A stretch of 64,000 bases of DNA from Pomphorhynchus laevis (lineage: Eukaryota > Acanthocephala > Palaeacanthocephala > Echinorhynchida > Pomphorhynchidae), in contig WNNJ02000334.1 of the NCBI GenBank assembly GCA_012934845.2, forward strand, positions 1-64,000, given 5' to 3'. Of the stretch, positions 61,501 through 64,000 are shown one piece after another; the first letter of the stretch is position 1; each line of letters begins with the position of its first letter. Below the pieces are notes generated by a model. That model made no database searches. It saw nothing but the letters and a program-made list of their open reading frames with translations, and was not told the origin of the DNA. The translations under genes and the position numbers were made by a program.

Positions 61501-62943
61501 TTCTTACTATATTCTGGAGCTTACTATATTCTGGACCATTCTTAAACAGGATAGTCTCGTTCTGGTTTGAATTGGTTTATTAATTTTACATATCTAATAT
61601 CTAGAAAGATTTATGATAAAATTGAAGAGATTGAAATAGCTGTTGACCAAAATCTTTAAACTGATAAGCAGCAACAGACACAAGTATTTCATCACATGTA
61701 TTAGATATTATCTATACAAATTACAAAGCATGTATTAGAAAAACATTAAACAGGATACAAGTATTAATATACAATCTCTGTATCTTCTTTTAACGCTTTT
61801 ACCTATTGAAAGATAAGGTTCCGCAAGCTCACACAACTCGGCAACTCGCGATTGAGACACCGTGGGTTTGCCACACAGATAATGTCCCAATCACAGCGCA
61901 TGATGGTCTAAATGGTTGCAAACAAACTGCTAATTGCATTCAACATGATGCAAGCAGTTGCAGGAATACCTTGTTTTTTATGTGTGCATACATGCAAATA
62001 CCAAATAATTTTGGTGGTGGATAGGAGATCTTCGTATTACAAAAAAAATAAAACAGAAATATGAATATTGAGGATGCAGCAGAATTCATTATTTACATCA
62101 GGATTCCTCCAAAGCTGAATCCTGATGATATAGCAGATAGCAATAAAAAGTAAATCGTATGAGGTGCTCTCTTTGTTGAATAATAGAAAAATTAATTTTA
62201 GAAATTCCGATAGCAATTGAAATATGAAAGGTTTGAGTGTGTAAATAAATATAACCTTCGACGTAGATTCTCTAGGGAGTACAGCGCGTAGAACATCGTT
62301 ACACCAAACAATGAAATCAGGGGAAACGTGTATTATCGCAAAAGGACTACCATTGGCACCAAAAAGGTTCAATTCGTTCAAAGCCTCCAACGCTGCCTAA
62401 ATAATATTCGAACGTAACTTAGCAGTTTACTACTATAAATATGACAACATACTTTGGCCATTCCGACAGAACTCGTGTTTAATTCTGGAACACCGTGGTT
62501 TGTTTTATCTCCTCGTTCCCAAGTTCCGAAATCCTAAAGCAAAATACCACCGCCTTGTTACAAATAATGTAGTAGACTACAAAAAGTCAAATACGAGGTT
62601 TATCTCCTCAGCTAATCAAAGAATAAATATTACAAAGTAAAATAAGGTAAGTAGCTAGCTTATCAACAATGTAAAATCGCTAAAATATAATTCAAAGTAA
62701 ACTTACGGGAGTCATATGTGTATTTTGAATGTAAAACACCAGATTTTGTATAAAATCAACTTCGTCTAATGTAAAAATAATGTTAACGCCTGTGAAAATA
62801 GAAAACAAACAAAATGCTTAATAATAGAAGATAACTGAAGCGTAAAATACCAGAAGAAATCATTTGAGCTAGCATCAGTAAGTATAAAGAGGTCGCGTCT
62901 AATTGAAGATGCCCGTAATCGTAGTCGCCCACAACAGTCTCAG
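15110..62943 (-). CDS. PHKA: Phosphorylase b kinase regulatory subunit alpha, multi-exon, 5' end beyond the window
   Basis: Regulatory alpha subunit of the (alpha beta gamma delta)4 phosphorylase kinase, which activates glycogen phosphorylase in the cytosol. Twenty-four exons were found on the minus strand by matching translated pieces to remembered human PHKA1; all have open frames, GT/AG borders and compatible phases. Together they encode about 1010 residues, running from the N-terminal glucoamylase-like domain to the C-terminal APSGRYGTM block. About 115 N-terminal residues lie past the right edge, and a ~17-codon exon between 19107 and 32660 was not located. Alpha rather than beta is favoured by [24 protein letters not shown] and the C-terminal block; IDGSLNR is beta-like. 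Introns of 45-173 bases alternate with large introns full of transposable elements. Nothing suggests the gene is broken. The class call is firm; the alpha call rests on memory of the human proteins. Confidence 0.93.
15670..16470 (+). mobile_element. LINE fragment, RT thumb and C-terminal region
   Basis: Reads [11 protein letters not shown] (the YADD box with one change), [38 protein letters not shown] (approximate) and [13 protein letters not shown], the standard order after the catalytic box in CR1/Jockey-like LINEs (WCLPLNPSKC..LHIG..DLGVL...). A tail with GAGCGCTTGGCTCTTAAGT at 16423 follows. Sits in the last PHKA intron, on the opposite strand. Three short frames; dead. Confidence 0.7.
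16500..17220. repeat. Inverted pair of C-rich and G-rich minisatellite arms
   Basis: 16503-16640 is made of TACCCC / TATCCC-type words and 17066-17215 of ATAGGG / GATAAGG words, so the two arms are roughly reverse complements about 430 bases apart. Either arm could be a degenerate minisatellite; together they could form a large imperfect hairpin. Confidence 0.55.
17230..18976. other. Intron sequence without recognised features
   Basis: AT-rich intron between the last two PHKA exons. I see only short hairpins (for instance near 17960) and homopolymer runs. No coding signal. Confidence 0.4.
18977..19107 (-). CDS. PHKA: PHKA exon (HYRQLIVEA block)
   Basis: A 131-base exon encoding [20 protein letters not shown] and [19 protein letters not shown]. 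Human alpha reads [20 protein letters not shown] and PQPEYRQLLVEAILVLTML. Acceptor GATATTAG, donor GTAAGA. It starts in phase 0, so the unlocated preceding exon must end in phase 0. Confidence 0.92.
19086..19225. repeat. Short direct duplication at an exon border
   Basis: TCATCTAATATCGGATACA occurs at 19104 and again at 19157, each followed within 40 bases by AAATGGATGAAAACATTG. The first copy contains the acceptor of the 18977-19107 PHKA exon, so the splice border has been duplicated into the intron. Confidence 0.7.
20118..20355. mobile_element. Hairpin (foldback) element, MITE-like
   Basis: The left arm (TATCCACGAACTATCAG through ATTTCGCTAGTAACTACTAG) is repeated in inverted form on the right with very few differences. 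Arms are about 90 bases and the spacer about 45, with TAGTAGTTACTAGCATCT repeated inside. There is no coding capacity. A non-autonomous DNA element is likely; I cannot define target-site duplications. Confidence 0.6.
20360..22017. other. Intron sequence without recognised features
   Basis: AT-rich PHKA intron. A 72-codon open frame at 20601-20819 on plus ([20 protein letters not shown]) has near-normal composition, but I do not recognise it and it has no supporting signals. Confidence 0.35.
22018..22302 (+). mobile_element. PLE1 3' region with hammerhead-like boxes
   Basis: Closely matches the reverse complement of 1140-1390: the RT C-terminus ([11 protein letters not shown]), the hairpin AATACATCATTAGCATGTATT, then the ribozyme-like block 22142-22218 with GAAA and CTGATGA. 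5'-truncated just before the RT end. It joins directly to a different PLE fragment at 22303. Confidence 0.75.
22303..22606 (+). mobile_element. PLE fragment, end of C-terminal GIY-YIG domain plus tail
   Basis: Encodes [20 protein letters not shown] and [20 protein letters not shown], homologous to the C-terminal end of the endonuclease at 42.5 kb ([37 protein letters not shown]). A 3' tail with CUGAAGA, GGC, GCC, GAAAG (22563-22587) follows and runs straight into a (TA)n tract. 5'-truncated. Confidence 0.75.
22608..22702. repeat. (TA)n microsatellite
   Basis: About 47 uninterrupted TA units between a PLE tail and the ~365-bp tandem array. Its Tyr-Ile open frames on minus are artefacts. Confidence 0.95.
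22703..24120 (-). repeat. ~365-bp tandem array (family B), about 3.9 units, with hammerhead boxes
   Basis: Units start at 22703, 23069, 23437 and 23790 (lengths 366, 368 and 353; last unit partial). They are diverged, so the array is older than the neighbouring 360-bp array. On minus each unit carries CGAAAC and CTGATGAG flanked by GGCAAC and GTTGCC (GGCGAC in the second unit). Units three and four keep all three hammerhead stems; the first two have changes at the cleavage-site side. Bounded on both sides by (TA)n. Confidence 0.85.
23495..23570 (-). ncRNA. Hammerhead-like ribozyme, family B unit 3, permuted order
   Basis: Sense order: GGCAAC, CGAAAC, GGCCAGUGAGUAC, UUCAUUCUA, CUGAUGAG, U, GUUGCC, GG, GUACUCAUUGGUC, GUC, UGGAAGUGA. 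Stem II is GGCAAC with GUUGCC. Stem III is 15 pairs, closing at the GUC cleavage triplet. Stem I is UGGAA with UUCUA. The paired segments differ from family A but stay complementary, which is strong evidence for a conserved fold. Unit 4 (23847-23922) is nearly the same. Confidence 0.6.
24121..24200. repeat. (TA)n microsatellite between the two tandem arrays
   Basis: Forty TA units with no interruption, separating the ~365-bp and 360-bp arrays. Confidence 0.95.
24201..25490 (-). repeat. 360-bp tandem array (family A), left half, 3.6 units
   Basis: Units start at 24201, 24561, 24921 and 25281, exactly 360 bases apart, with only a few single-base differences between units. The fourth stops at about 25490, where the orientation flips. 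The ribozyme sense strand is minus here: cores at 24315-24389, 24675-24749, 25035-25109 and 25395-25469. The near identity points to recent amplification or homogenisation. Confidence 0.95.
25491..26568 (+). repeat. 360-bp tandem array (family A), inverted right half, 3 units
   Basis: Same unit as the left half in reverse orientation, period 360 (25501, 25861, 26221), last unit ending near 26568. The junction at 25485-25515 is itself palindromic (AAAAGGCATATATT then AAAATGCCTTTTAA). Ribozyme sense strand is plus: cores at 25520-25594, 25880-25954 and 26240-26314. It stops a few bases before a PLE of the same orientation. Confidence 0.95.
25880..25954 (+). ncRNA. Hammerhead-like ribozyme, family A unit, permuted order (one of seven)
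   Basis: Sense order: GGCAGC, CGAAAC, GA, CUGAUGGUAG, UUCACCCUA, CUGAUGAG, U, GCUGCC, GG, CUACCAUCAG, CUCGUC, UAGGAGUGA. Stem II is GGCAGC with GCUGCC, below the G-C pair next to the core. Stem III is CGA plus CUGAUGGUAG with CUACCAUCAG plus UCG, one bulge, closing at GUC. Stem I is UAGG(A)GUGA with UCACCCUA. All core bases of a hammerhead are present. Strand order is II-III-I then II-III-I, so one unit cannot fold into a nested hammerhead; the CUGAUGAG piece of one unit with the GAAA and GUC pieces of the next can. Confidence 0.65.
26577..28690 (+). mobile_element. Penelope-like element, RT only, with 88-bp direct terminal repeats (PLE2)
   Basis: Starts and ends with near-identical direct repeats (26582-26669 and 28598-28685, about four differences) containing CUGAAGA, GGC, GCC and GAAAC. 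Such short terminal direct repeats are characteristic of PLEs. Between them lies one coding region for an RT in a few overlapping frames and no endonuclease: after the RT thumb ([18 protein letters not shown]) the 3' repeat begins within 60 bases. It looks relatively young, broken about three times. (TA)-rich sequence abuts both ends. Confidence 0.85.
26688..28542 (+). pseudogene. PLE2 reverse transcriptase coding region
   Basis: The ATG at 26688 opens a 348-residue frame with a basic N-terminal region and [12 protein letters not shown] (about 27485). Next come [20 protein letters not shown] and [17 protein letters not shown] (27925), then [20 protein letters not shown] and [12 protein letters not shown] (28211, catalytic box), then [17 protein letters not shown] and [18 protein letters not shown]. 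This is the canonical Penelope/Neptune/Poseidon type of RT and belongs to a different branch from PLE1. It normally carries a C-terminal GIY-YIG domain, which is absent here. Confidence 0.88.
28720..28880 (-). mobile_element. PLE1 3' region scrap
   Basis: Diverged minus-strand copy of the 1240-1400 region (CATAGCAAAGCAGCGGAGCC, hairpin words, RT end). The ribozyme core part is missing. Confidence 0.55.
28881..30300. other. Intron sequence; one small tandem repeat
   Basis: No genes recognised. At 30058-30130 a ~26-base unit containing CCAGAGTAATACGATTAA is repeated about three times, with related words just before and after it. Confidence 0.4.
30300..32345 (+). mobile_element. LINE-like retroelement, second copy of the 2.7-5.8 kb family
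   Basis: Same block order as the first copy but more decayed: [10 protein letters not shown] (30570), [13 protein letters not shown] (30790), [15 protein letters not shown] (31160), [16 protein letters not shown] (31355), and a C-terminal [16 protein letters not shown] (32140) with [13 protein letters not shown]. It lies in a PHKA intron, 315 bases from an exon. Many interruptions; dead. Confidence 0.7.
32660..32796 (-). CDS. PHKA: PHKA exon ([14 protein letters not shown] block)
   Basis: It encodes [20 protein letters not shown] followed by [11 protein letters not shown], matching human [20 protein letters not shown] and YQKVWKVLQK. The donor GTATTA is clear. I chose the acceptor at GCATAG because it is the only nearby AG that fits the phase of the upstream exon, although its polypyrimidine tract is poor. 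With that acceptor only about 16 residues separate KRT from GQW, against roughly 85 in human alpha, so either the multiphosphorylation region is much shorter or an exon is missing. Confidence 0.9.
33580..34090 (+). mobile_element. LINE-like retroelement, short third fragment
   Basis: Holds [20 protein letters not shown] (about 33595) and [20 protein letters not shown] (about 33975), the RT finger and palm blocks of the same family. Strongly decayed. Confidence 0.6.
34100..35325. other. Intron sequence without recognised features
   Basis: AT-rich; no coding or repeat signal that I can support. Confidence 0.35.
35326..35930 (+). mobile_element. PLE1, 5'-truncated copy (RT end, ribozyme block, tail)
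   Basis: Begins at an inverted repeat (TATGGTATGCATTCATGCAT) and then follows PLE1 sense: [49 protein letters not shown], the hairpin AATACATCATTAGCATGTATT, the ribozyme-like block 35650-35726 and the 3' tail. Very similar to the copies at 1 and 22 kb, so fairly recent. 5' truncation is typical of target-primed reverse transcription. Confidence 0.85.
36170..36330 (-). mobile_element. PLE1 3' region scrap, diverged
   Basis: Minus-strand match to the ribozyme block (CCUGAUAACAUAACAG, UUCCUC, GGGUCGAAACC) with several changes in the core. A further 45-base scrap lies at 37012-37055. Confidence 0.5.
37232..37669 (-). CDS. PHKA: PHKA three exons (PMPSEM, RIGFIV and NLSPFELK blocks)
   Basis: Exons 37669-37591, 37524-37395 and 37339-37232 with introns of 66 and 55 bases. 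They encode [20 protein letters not shown] and MIVLTQ, then [17 protein letters not shown] and [16 protein letters not shown], then [19 protein letters not shown] and [12 protein letters not shown]. Human alpha has PLPYEALTQLIDEASEGD, SISILTQEIMVYLAMYM, FRLRIGLIIQVMATELA and EEATEGLMNLSPSAMKNLL. Phases 2-0, 0-1 and 1-1 chain without error. Confidence 0.95.
38648..38940. mobile_element. MITE-like inverted-repeat element
   Basis: Ends in inverted repeats CATACCTAGCAAATTA and TAATTTGCTAGGTATG. Inside, further inverted words (ATTTCGACAGAAC, ATATTCCTGATATTGACAG) make most of the 293 bases self-complementary. No coding capacity. A non-autonomous DNA transposon is likely; no convincing target duplication. 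Confidence 0.6.
39781..39863 (-). CDS. PHKA: PHKA exon (HNKQVTIG block)
   Basis: An 83-base exon, phase 0 to phase 2, encoding [20 protein letters not shown] and FKEITIS. Human alpha has [20 protein letters not shown] and REKTIS. Acceptor TATTTAG, donor GTATGA. The AA left at the end plus G from the next exon gives a lysine. Confidence 0.9.
40301..40638 (-). CDS. PHKA: PHKA two exons around a 45-base intron (SDILYYLY and [11 protein letters not shown])
   Basis: Exon 40638-40500 encodes [20 protein letters not shown] and ILYYLYIS. Exon 40454-40301 encodes [20 protein letters not shown] and [15 protein letters not shown]. Human alpha reads [37 protein letters not shown] and ILRKKVEALDE. The 45-base intron 40455-40499 is in frame without stops, so a naive translation reads through it as an insertion. 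The second donor is GTATGT; joined to the next exon, the G-to-G spacing equals the human length exactly. Confidence 0.92.
41275..41346 (-). CDS. PHKA: PHKA small exon, variable linker
   Basis: A 72-base exon that begins by completing a split P codon and ends one base into the next codon. It encodes [20 protein letters not shown]. The acceptor is CTTTAG and the donor GTATGA. It corresponds to the weakly conserved stretch after FNLLDSPHP in human alpha. The call rests on phase continuity with both neighbours and on its open frame. Confidence 0.75.
42229..42272. repeat. (AT)n microsatellite
   Basis: About 22 AT units, 70 bases left of the PLE inverted repeat. Confidence 0.9.
42343..43491. mobile_element. 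PLE endonuclease ends as a 448-bp inverted repeat
   Basis: The minus arm (42343-42790) and plus arm (43044-43491) are nearly identical reverse complements around a 253-base spacer. Each arm encodes the C-terminal half of a GIY-YIG domain ([38 protein letters not shown]) and a tail with CUGAAGA, GGC, GCC and GAAAG (42400-42422 and 43411-43433). The right arm runs into (AT)n at 43487-43553. Tail-to-tail or head-to-head joined copies are a known feature of PLEs. Confidence 0.85.
42520..43065 (-). pseudogene. PLE C-terminal GIY-YIG endonuclease
   Basis: Open frame of 181 residues: [20 protein letters not shown], then a Cys-rich [14 protein letters not shown], then [20 protein letters not shown] (the GIY...YIG pair as IYL...YVG), then [20 protein letters not shown] and [20 protein letters not shown], with the stop right after. 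The domain itself looks intact but its RT is absent, so this is the 3' end of a 5'-truncated PLE. Here the endonuclease ends the protein, unlike PLE1. Confidence 0.85.
43487..43553. repeat. (AT)n microsatellite at a PLE end
   Basis: About 33 AT units directly after the right arm of the PLE inverted repeat. Confidence 0.93.
43554..44818. other. Intron sequence without recognised features
   Basis: AT-rich. An 81-codon plus-strand frame at 44492-44737 is lysine, isoleucine and asparagine rich and matches nothing I know. Confidence 0.35.
44819..45058 (-). CDS. PHKA: PHKA exon, poorly conserved serine-rich linker
   Basis: A 240-base exon with clean borders (acceptor CTTTAG, donor GTAAGT) and phases that fit both neighbours. 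It encodes a serine-rich stretch ([18 protein letters not shown]) and then [20 protein letters not shown] and [16 protein letters not shown]. The second half aligns loosely with human [20 protein letters not shown] and the amphipathic segment after it. A gene-finder working on this exon alone would miss its identity; its place in the phase chain supports it. Confidence 0.82.
45857..46506 (-). mobile_element. LINE-like retroelement C-terminal fragment
   Basis: On minus: [40 protein letters not shown] and [12 protein letters not shown] (46480-46290), then [14 protein letters not shown] (46070) and [19 protein letters not shown] (45940). This is the C-terminal region of RT proteins related to the element at 53.7-56.2 kb. 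It is richer in G+C than its surroundings. 5'-truncated and interrupted. Confidence 0.7.
46723..46799 (-). CDS. PHKA: PHKA exon ([10 protein letters not shown] block)
   Basis: A 77-base exon that completes the split R codon of the previous exon and encodes [20 protein letters not shown]. Human alpha has [20 protein letters not shown]. I chose the GTGCGT donor because it leaves one base, which fits the next exon; the nearby GTCGGT would not. The flanking introns carry LINE-like debris at 45857-46506 and 47.4-47.7 kb. Confidence 0.88.
47535..47600 (+). mobile_element. 55-base LINE-like scrap flanked by 12-base direct repeats
   Basis: TTTTGCAATTTTCTCGTGTG and CTGGAGGGGTCAGC match the FSCAGG C-terminal block of the 2.7-5.8 kb family. 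The scrap is bounded by TTTAATCTTAAC on both sides, while the related segment at 45.6 kb lacks it, so the direct repeats look like a target-site duplication. Confidence 0.6.
48095..48553 (-). CDS. PHKA: PHKA three exons (RLGLSGNP to GLYGGI)
   Basis: Exons 48553-48444, 48368-48233 and 48170-48095, with introns of 75 and 62 bases and phases 1-0, 0-1 and 1-2. They encode [20 protein letters not shown] and KKILAFIPE, then [13 protein letters not shown] and [14 protein letters not shown], then [18 protein letters not shown] and GLYGGI. Human alpha reads [39 protein letters not shown] and GYFGGARV. The codons split by the introns (G, D and R) are all restored correctly. Confidence 0.92.
49080..50885 (+). 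mobile_element. PLE, RT fragment plus GIY-YIG domain and tail
   Basis: Plus strand: [20 protein letters not shown] (49106, the RT block usually ending in A-M-G-S-P-L), then a linker (49460-49696), then [20 protein letters not shown] (49765) and [13 protein letters not shown] from a GIY-YIG domain, and a tail beginning CUGAAGAAGCUC at 50821. The endonuclease is C-terminal. Strongly decayed. An inserted stretch near 50265-50431 contains two copies of a GCGATCTCTACAAAC repeat. Confidence 0.65.
51170..51542 (-). CDS. PHKA: PHKA two exons (WGQSLYIL and [12 protein letters not shown] blocks)
   Basis: Exon 51542-51435 (36 codons) encodes [17 protein letters not shown] and [16 protein letters not shown]. 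Exon 51383-51170 (71 codons plus one base) encodes [29 protein letters not shown] and [10 protein letters not shown]. Human alpha has [35 protein letters not shown] and VQVSILAE. The 51-base intron between them is typical of the short class in this gene. Donors are GTAACA and GTAAGT. Confidence 0.95.
51890..52400 (-). mobile_element. PLE1 3' regions, two diverged copies
   Basis: 51930-52000 and 52130-52400 both match the PLE1 ribozyme block and tail on minus (CAUAGCAG, GGGGCC, CUGAUGA in the second). Core positions have changed (GACA in place of GAAA), so these are older copies. Confidence 0.6.
52400..52750. repeat. Degenerate short-period repeat
   Basis: Words of the form GCAA..ACGTTATTGATTGTAACA recur about every 35-45 bases. 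Too degenerate for a firm unit. A similar style of repeat (AATCAAACTCGGCAC) is at 58385-58550. Confidence 0.4.
52937..53032 (-). CDS. PHKA: PHKA exon ([14 protein letters not shown] block)
   Basis: A 96-base exon, 32 codons, phase 0 at both ends, with donor GTAAGC and acceptor ATTTAG. It encodes [20 protein letters not shown] and AVPGDK, matching human KGKNGVPLLPELYSVPPDR. It continues directly from GNLEQ of the previous exon. Confidence 0.92.
53700..56200 (-). mobile_element. LINE-like retroelement (RPIAVSE / KQGDTLGP family)
   Basis: On minus: an N-terminal region (56186-55750), [16 protein letters not shown] (55720), [20 protein letters not shown] (55570), [16 protein letters not shown] (55340), [20 protein letters not shown] (55180), [20 protein letters not shown] (54560), and a C-terminal [11 protein letters not shown] (53835). 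Related in block order to the 2.7-5.8 kb family but in a separate branch, with the fragment at 45.9 kb. G+C is higher than in the intron around it. Broken in several places. Confidence 0.75.
56470..56580. repeat. Short tandem repeat (TCGTTGATT-type)
   Basis: TCGTTGATTGATTAGA-like units repeat about six times. Just before it, 56400-56450, a ~27-base unit (CCAGAGCCC..CTACCATTGCA) occurs twice. Confidence 0.7.
56800..57780 (+). mobile_element. LINE fragment, RT catalytic region to C-terminus
   Basis: Begins near LRQGSPLSS (56855), then [20 protein letters not shown] and [11 protein letters not shown] (56928; FADD catalytic box), then [17 protein letters not shown] (57160) and [12 protein letters not shown], then a decayed C-terminal region to about 57770. 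The order and wording match LINE ORF2 proteins with [20 protein letters not shown]. Several frames; dead. Clade not assigned. Confidence 0.7.
57780..59620. other. Intron sequence, short-period repeat only
   Basis: Apart from the degenerate AATCAA..TCGGCAC repeat at 58385-58550 I see nothing beyond AT-rich intron sequence. Confidence 0.35.
59621..59743 (-). CDS. PHKA: PHKA exon ([12 protein letters not shown] block)
   Basis: A 123-base exon, 41 codons, phase 0 at both ends. It encodes [20 protein letters not shown] followed by [12 protein letters not shown]. Human alpha has [20 protein letters not shown] and ILDGVFSGNAEQ. The acceptor is TTTTTAG and the donor GTTATA. The next intron, 53033-59620, holds a LINE-like element on minus and a LINE on plus. 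Confidence 0.95.
60472..60630 (-). CDS. PHKA: PHKA exon (PAFAVDD block)
   Basis: A 159-base exon, 53 codons, phase 0 at both ends. It encodes [15 protein letters not shown] and [18 protein letters not shown], matching the human alpha blocks EVDASLL, PAFAVED and GRYGCCRFLRDGYKTPKE. The acceptor is TTTTGCAG after an AT-rich tract and the donor is GTTAGC. This is among the best conserved parts of the glucoamylase-like domain and was the first sign of the host gene. Confidence 0.95.
60631..62255. other. PHKA intron without recognised elements
   Basis: The only large intron in this gene in which I see no mobile element. A 72-codon plus-strand frame at 61806-62024 has no recognisable homology. Confidence 0.4.
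62256..62943 (-). CDS. PHKA: PHKA exons 1-4 of those visible (glucoamylase-like domain)
   Basis: Four exons in reading order: 62943-62851, 62789-62707, 62533-62453 and 62396-62256, separated by introns of 61, 173 and 56 bases. They encode [20 protein letters not shown], then [14 protein letters not shown], then [19 protein letters not shown], then [12 protein letters not shown] through LPRESTSK. These match the human blocks [50 protein letters not shown] and ALEALDELDLFG. The first exon starts in phase 1, so another exon lies upstream; I did not find it between 62944 and 64000. The donor of the fourth exon is the weak GTTATA. This region belongs to the GH15-like N-terminal domain of the alpha subunit. 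Confidence 0.92.
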
Positions 62944-63539
62944 CTATTAAAAATACAAGATAATTAGGAAATCATGTATTTAATATACAGAGAGAGACGA
63001 GACTTAAATATAAGATAAGGCATGTAAATTAAAACATTTGGTAATCTCTAAAACATCATTTGGTTCAATAAACATCTTAAGTAAAGCAATTTGTTACAAA
63101 GTAGTAATGAAGAAATTAAATCTCAATACACAAATAAACAAGAATATCAGTATAACTACAGACAAAAAGTACAATTACAGATTTACTGTATAATTTGAAT
63201 ATAAGGTATGTATGCGTCTCTACAAACATAGCATTATTAGCTAATTGCAAAATATGTAAAAGGCAGGTAATTTGCGAAACATCCAGATCGTTAGCACTTA
63301 TAAATAACAACAGGCGCAATGATACCAAAAACAAAAAGGGTTAATAACGATGCACCAATTCTTTACGCTATAGTGCATGGTTATGATTGCTTTGAATACA
63401 TCATAACGGCTTTAAAACGGACAAAAATCGAAAATTTTATGAATTAAAATTGATAGCACAACAAATAAGCGATAAAACGCCACGCTTAAATCAAATACAT
63501 GCACTGAAAAGGAAAGACGTGACATATTTTATTTTACCT

Positions 63540-63640
63540 GCTTCTTGTTGTGTGTTTTTAGTTCTTACATGTTGTTCATGATGATCTGAAGAAGTCAGCT
63601 TGACTAACGAAACGTAATAAAAAGTGTTTTCATACTACCA
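63540..63640 (+). mobile_element. PLE tail with hammerhead-like core
   Basis: CUGAAGA, then AGUC, AGCUU, GACU, then UAAC and GAAAC (63586-63613) form the minimal core seen at the other PLE tails, with the helix changed from GGC/GCC to GUC/GAC. No coding part is visible next to it, so this is a short 3' end. Confidence 0.5.
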
Positions 63641-64000
63641 TCTTGATATATGATGCAATAACCATATACTTTAAACTGTGAGTCTCATTATTTCCAATGA
63701 CATTGCGAATTTGACCTAACCTAATATAATTACAGTCAAAGACTGAACTTAAAAATGTAAGGTCTGAAAAAAGTTTCTGGGGTCTATCTTACAGATCCTT
63801 AAATATTTAGATATATAAATACAAGTATATATAATTCCCCTGTAGAAATTCCGATATATATCATTAAAAAATTAAATAAAAAATTGAAAATTTTTTAATT
63901 AACAAATAAAATTATTTTGAAGTAATTTATTAAGTAATTTTTAAAGTTTTAAAAATTACTTCTTACTTGAAATTTGTAAGATGCACAATTTATAAAGAAA
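63641..64000. other. Right edge, no recognised feature
   Basis: AT-rich sequence in the intron upstream of the first visible PHKA exon. Nothing supportable. Confidence 0.3.

Noticed and set aside
15110-62943. Beta subunit (PHKB) as the identity of the host gene
   Set aside because: Only scattered residues such as IDGSLNR favour beta; [32 protein letters not shown] and the C-terminal APSGRYGTM block fit alpha.
1-64000. tRNA, rRNA, riboswitch and bacterial-type regulatory features
   Set aside because: No convincing cloverleaf or rRNA segment was seen, and the window is eukaryotic.

Overview
This is an AT-rich (roughly 70 percent by eye) invertebrate animal genomic window. It holds one recognisable host gene and a dense population of retroelements. 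The host gene is the alpha regulatory subunit of phosphorylase b kinase (PHKA), read on the minus strand from beyond the right edge down to a stop codon at 15110. I traced 24 exons with intact frames, GT/AG borders and matching splice phases. About 115 N-terminal residues lie outside the window and one small exon was not found. Introns are bimodal: ten are 45-173 bases, while the rest run to 13.5 kb and are filled with repeats. With the AT content and the types of retroelement, a flatworm (planarian-like) is my best guess, at low confidence.

Layout. 0-7 kb: a Penelope-like element (PLE) on minus with its GIY-YIG endonuclease upstream of the reverse transcriptase (a permuted, Naiad-like order), split by a LINE-like retroelement on plus. 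7-14 kb: LINE fragments, an old Ty3/gypsy fossil and further PLE scraps, all beyond the 3' end of PHKA. 15.1-19.1 kb: the last two PHKA exons and a LINE fragment. 20-22 kb: intron with a hairpin element. 22.0-28.7 kb: PLE ends, (TA)n tracts, a ~365-bp tandem array, a 360-bp tandem array in head-to-head halves, and a PLE with short direct terminal repeats. 30-36.3 kb: further LINE-like and PLE pieces around one exon. 37-41.4 kb: a cluster of seven exons. 42.3-43.6 kb: a PLE endonuclease inverted repeat between (AT)n tracts. 44.8-53 kb: nine exons with a PLE and LINE-like debris between them. 53.4-57.8 kb: a LINE-like element and a LINE in one intron. 59.6-62.9 kb: the first six visible exons. 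63.5 kb: a PLE tail.

The most interesting signal is RNA-based. The 360-bp units, the ~365-bp units and the PLE 3' regions all carry hammerhead ribozyme boxes: CUGAUGA(G), CGAAAC and a GUC or GUA cleavage triplet. In both tandem arrays all three hammerhead stems are present, and they covary between the two arrays. The PLE has clear stems I and III and the same cyclic strand order, but its stem II is less certain. In all three the strands are ordered so that one unit cannot fold into a nested hammerhead; two neighbouring units, or two RNAs, are needed. Tandem ribozyme units beside PLEs fit the known class of metazoan retrozymes (small non-autonomous ribozyme elements thought to be mobilised by PLE machinery), but this strand order is not one I recognise.
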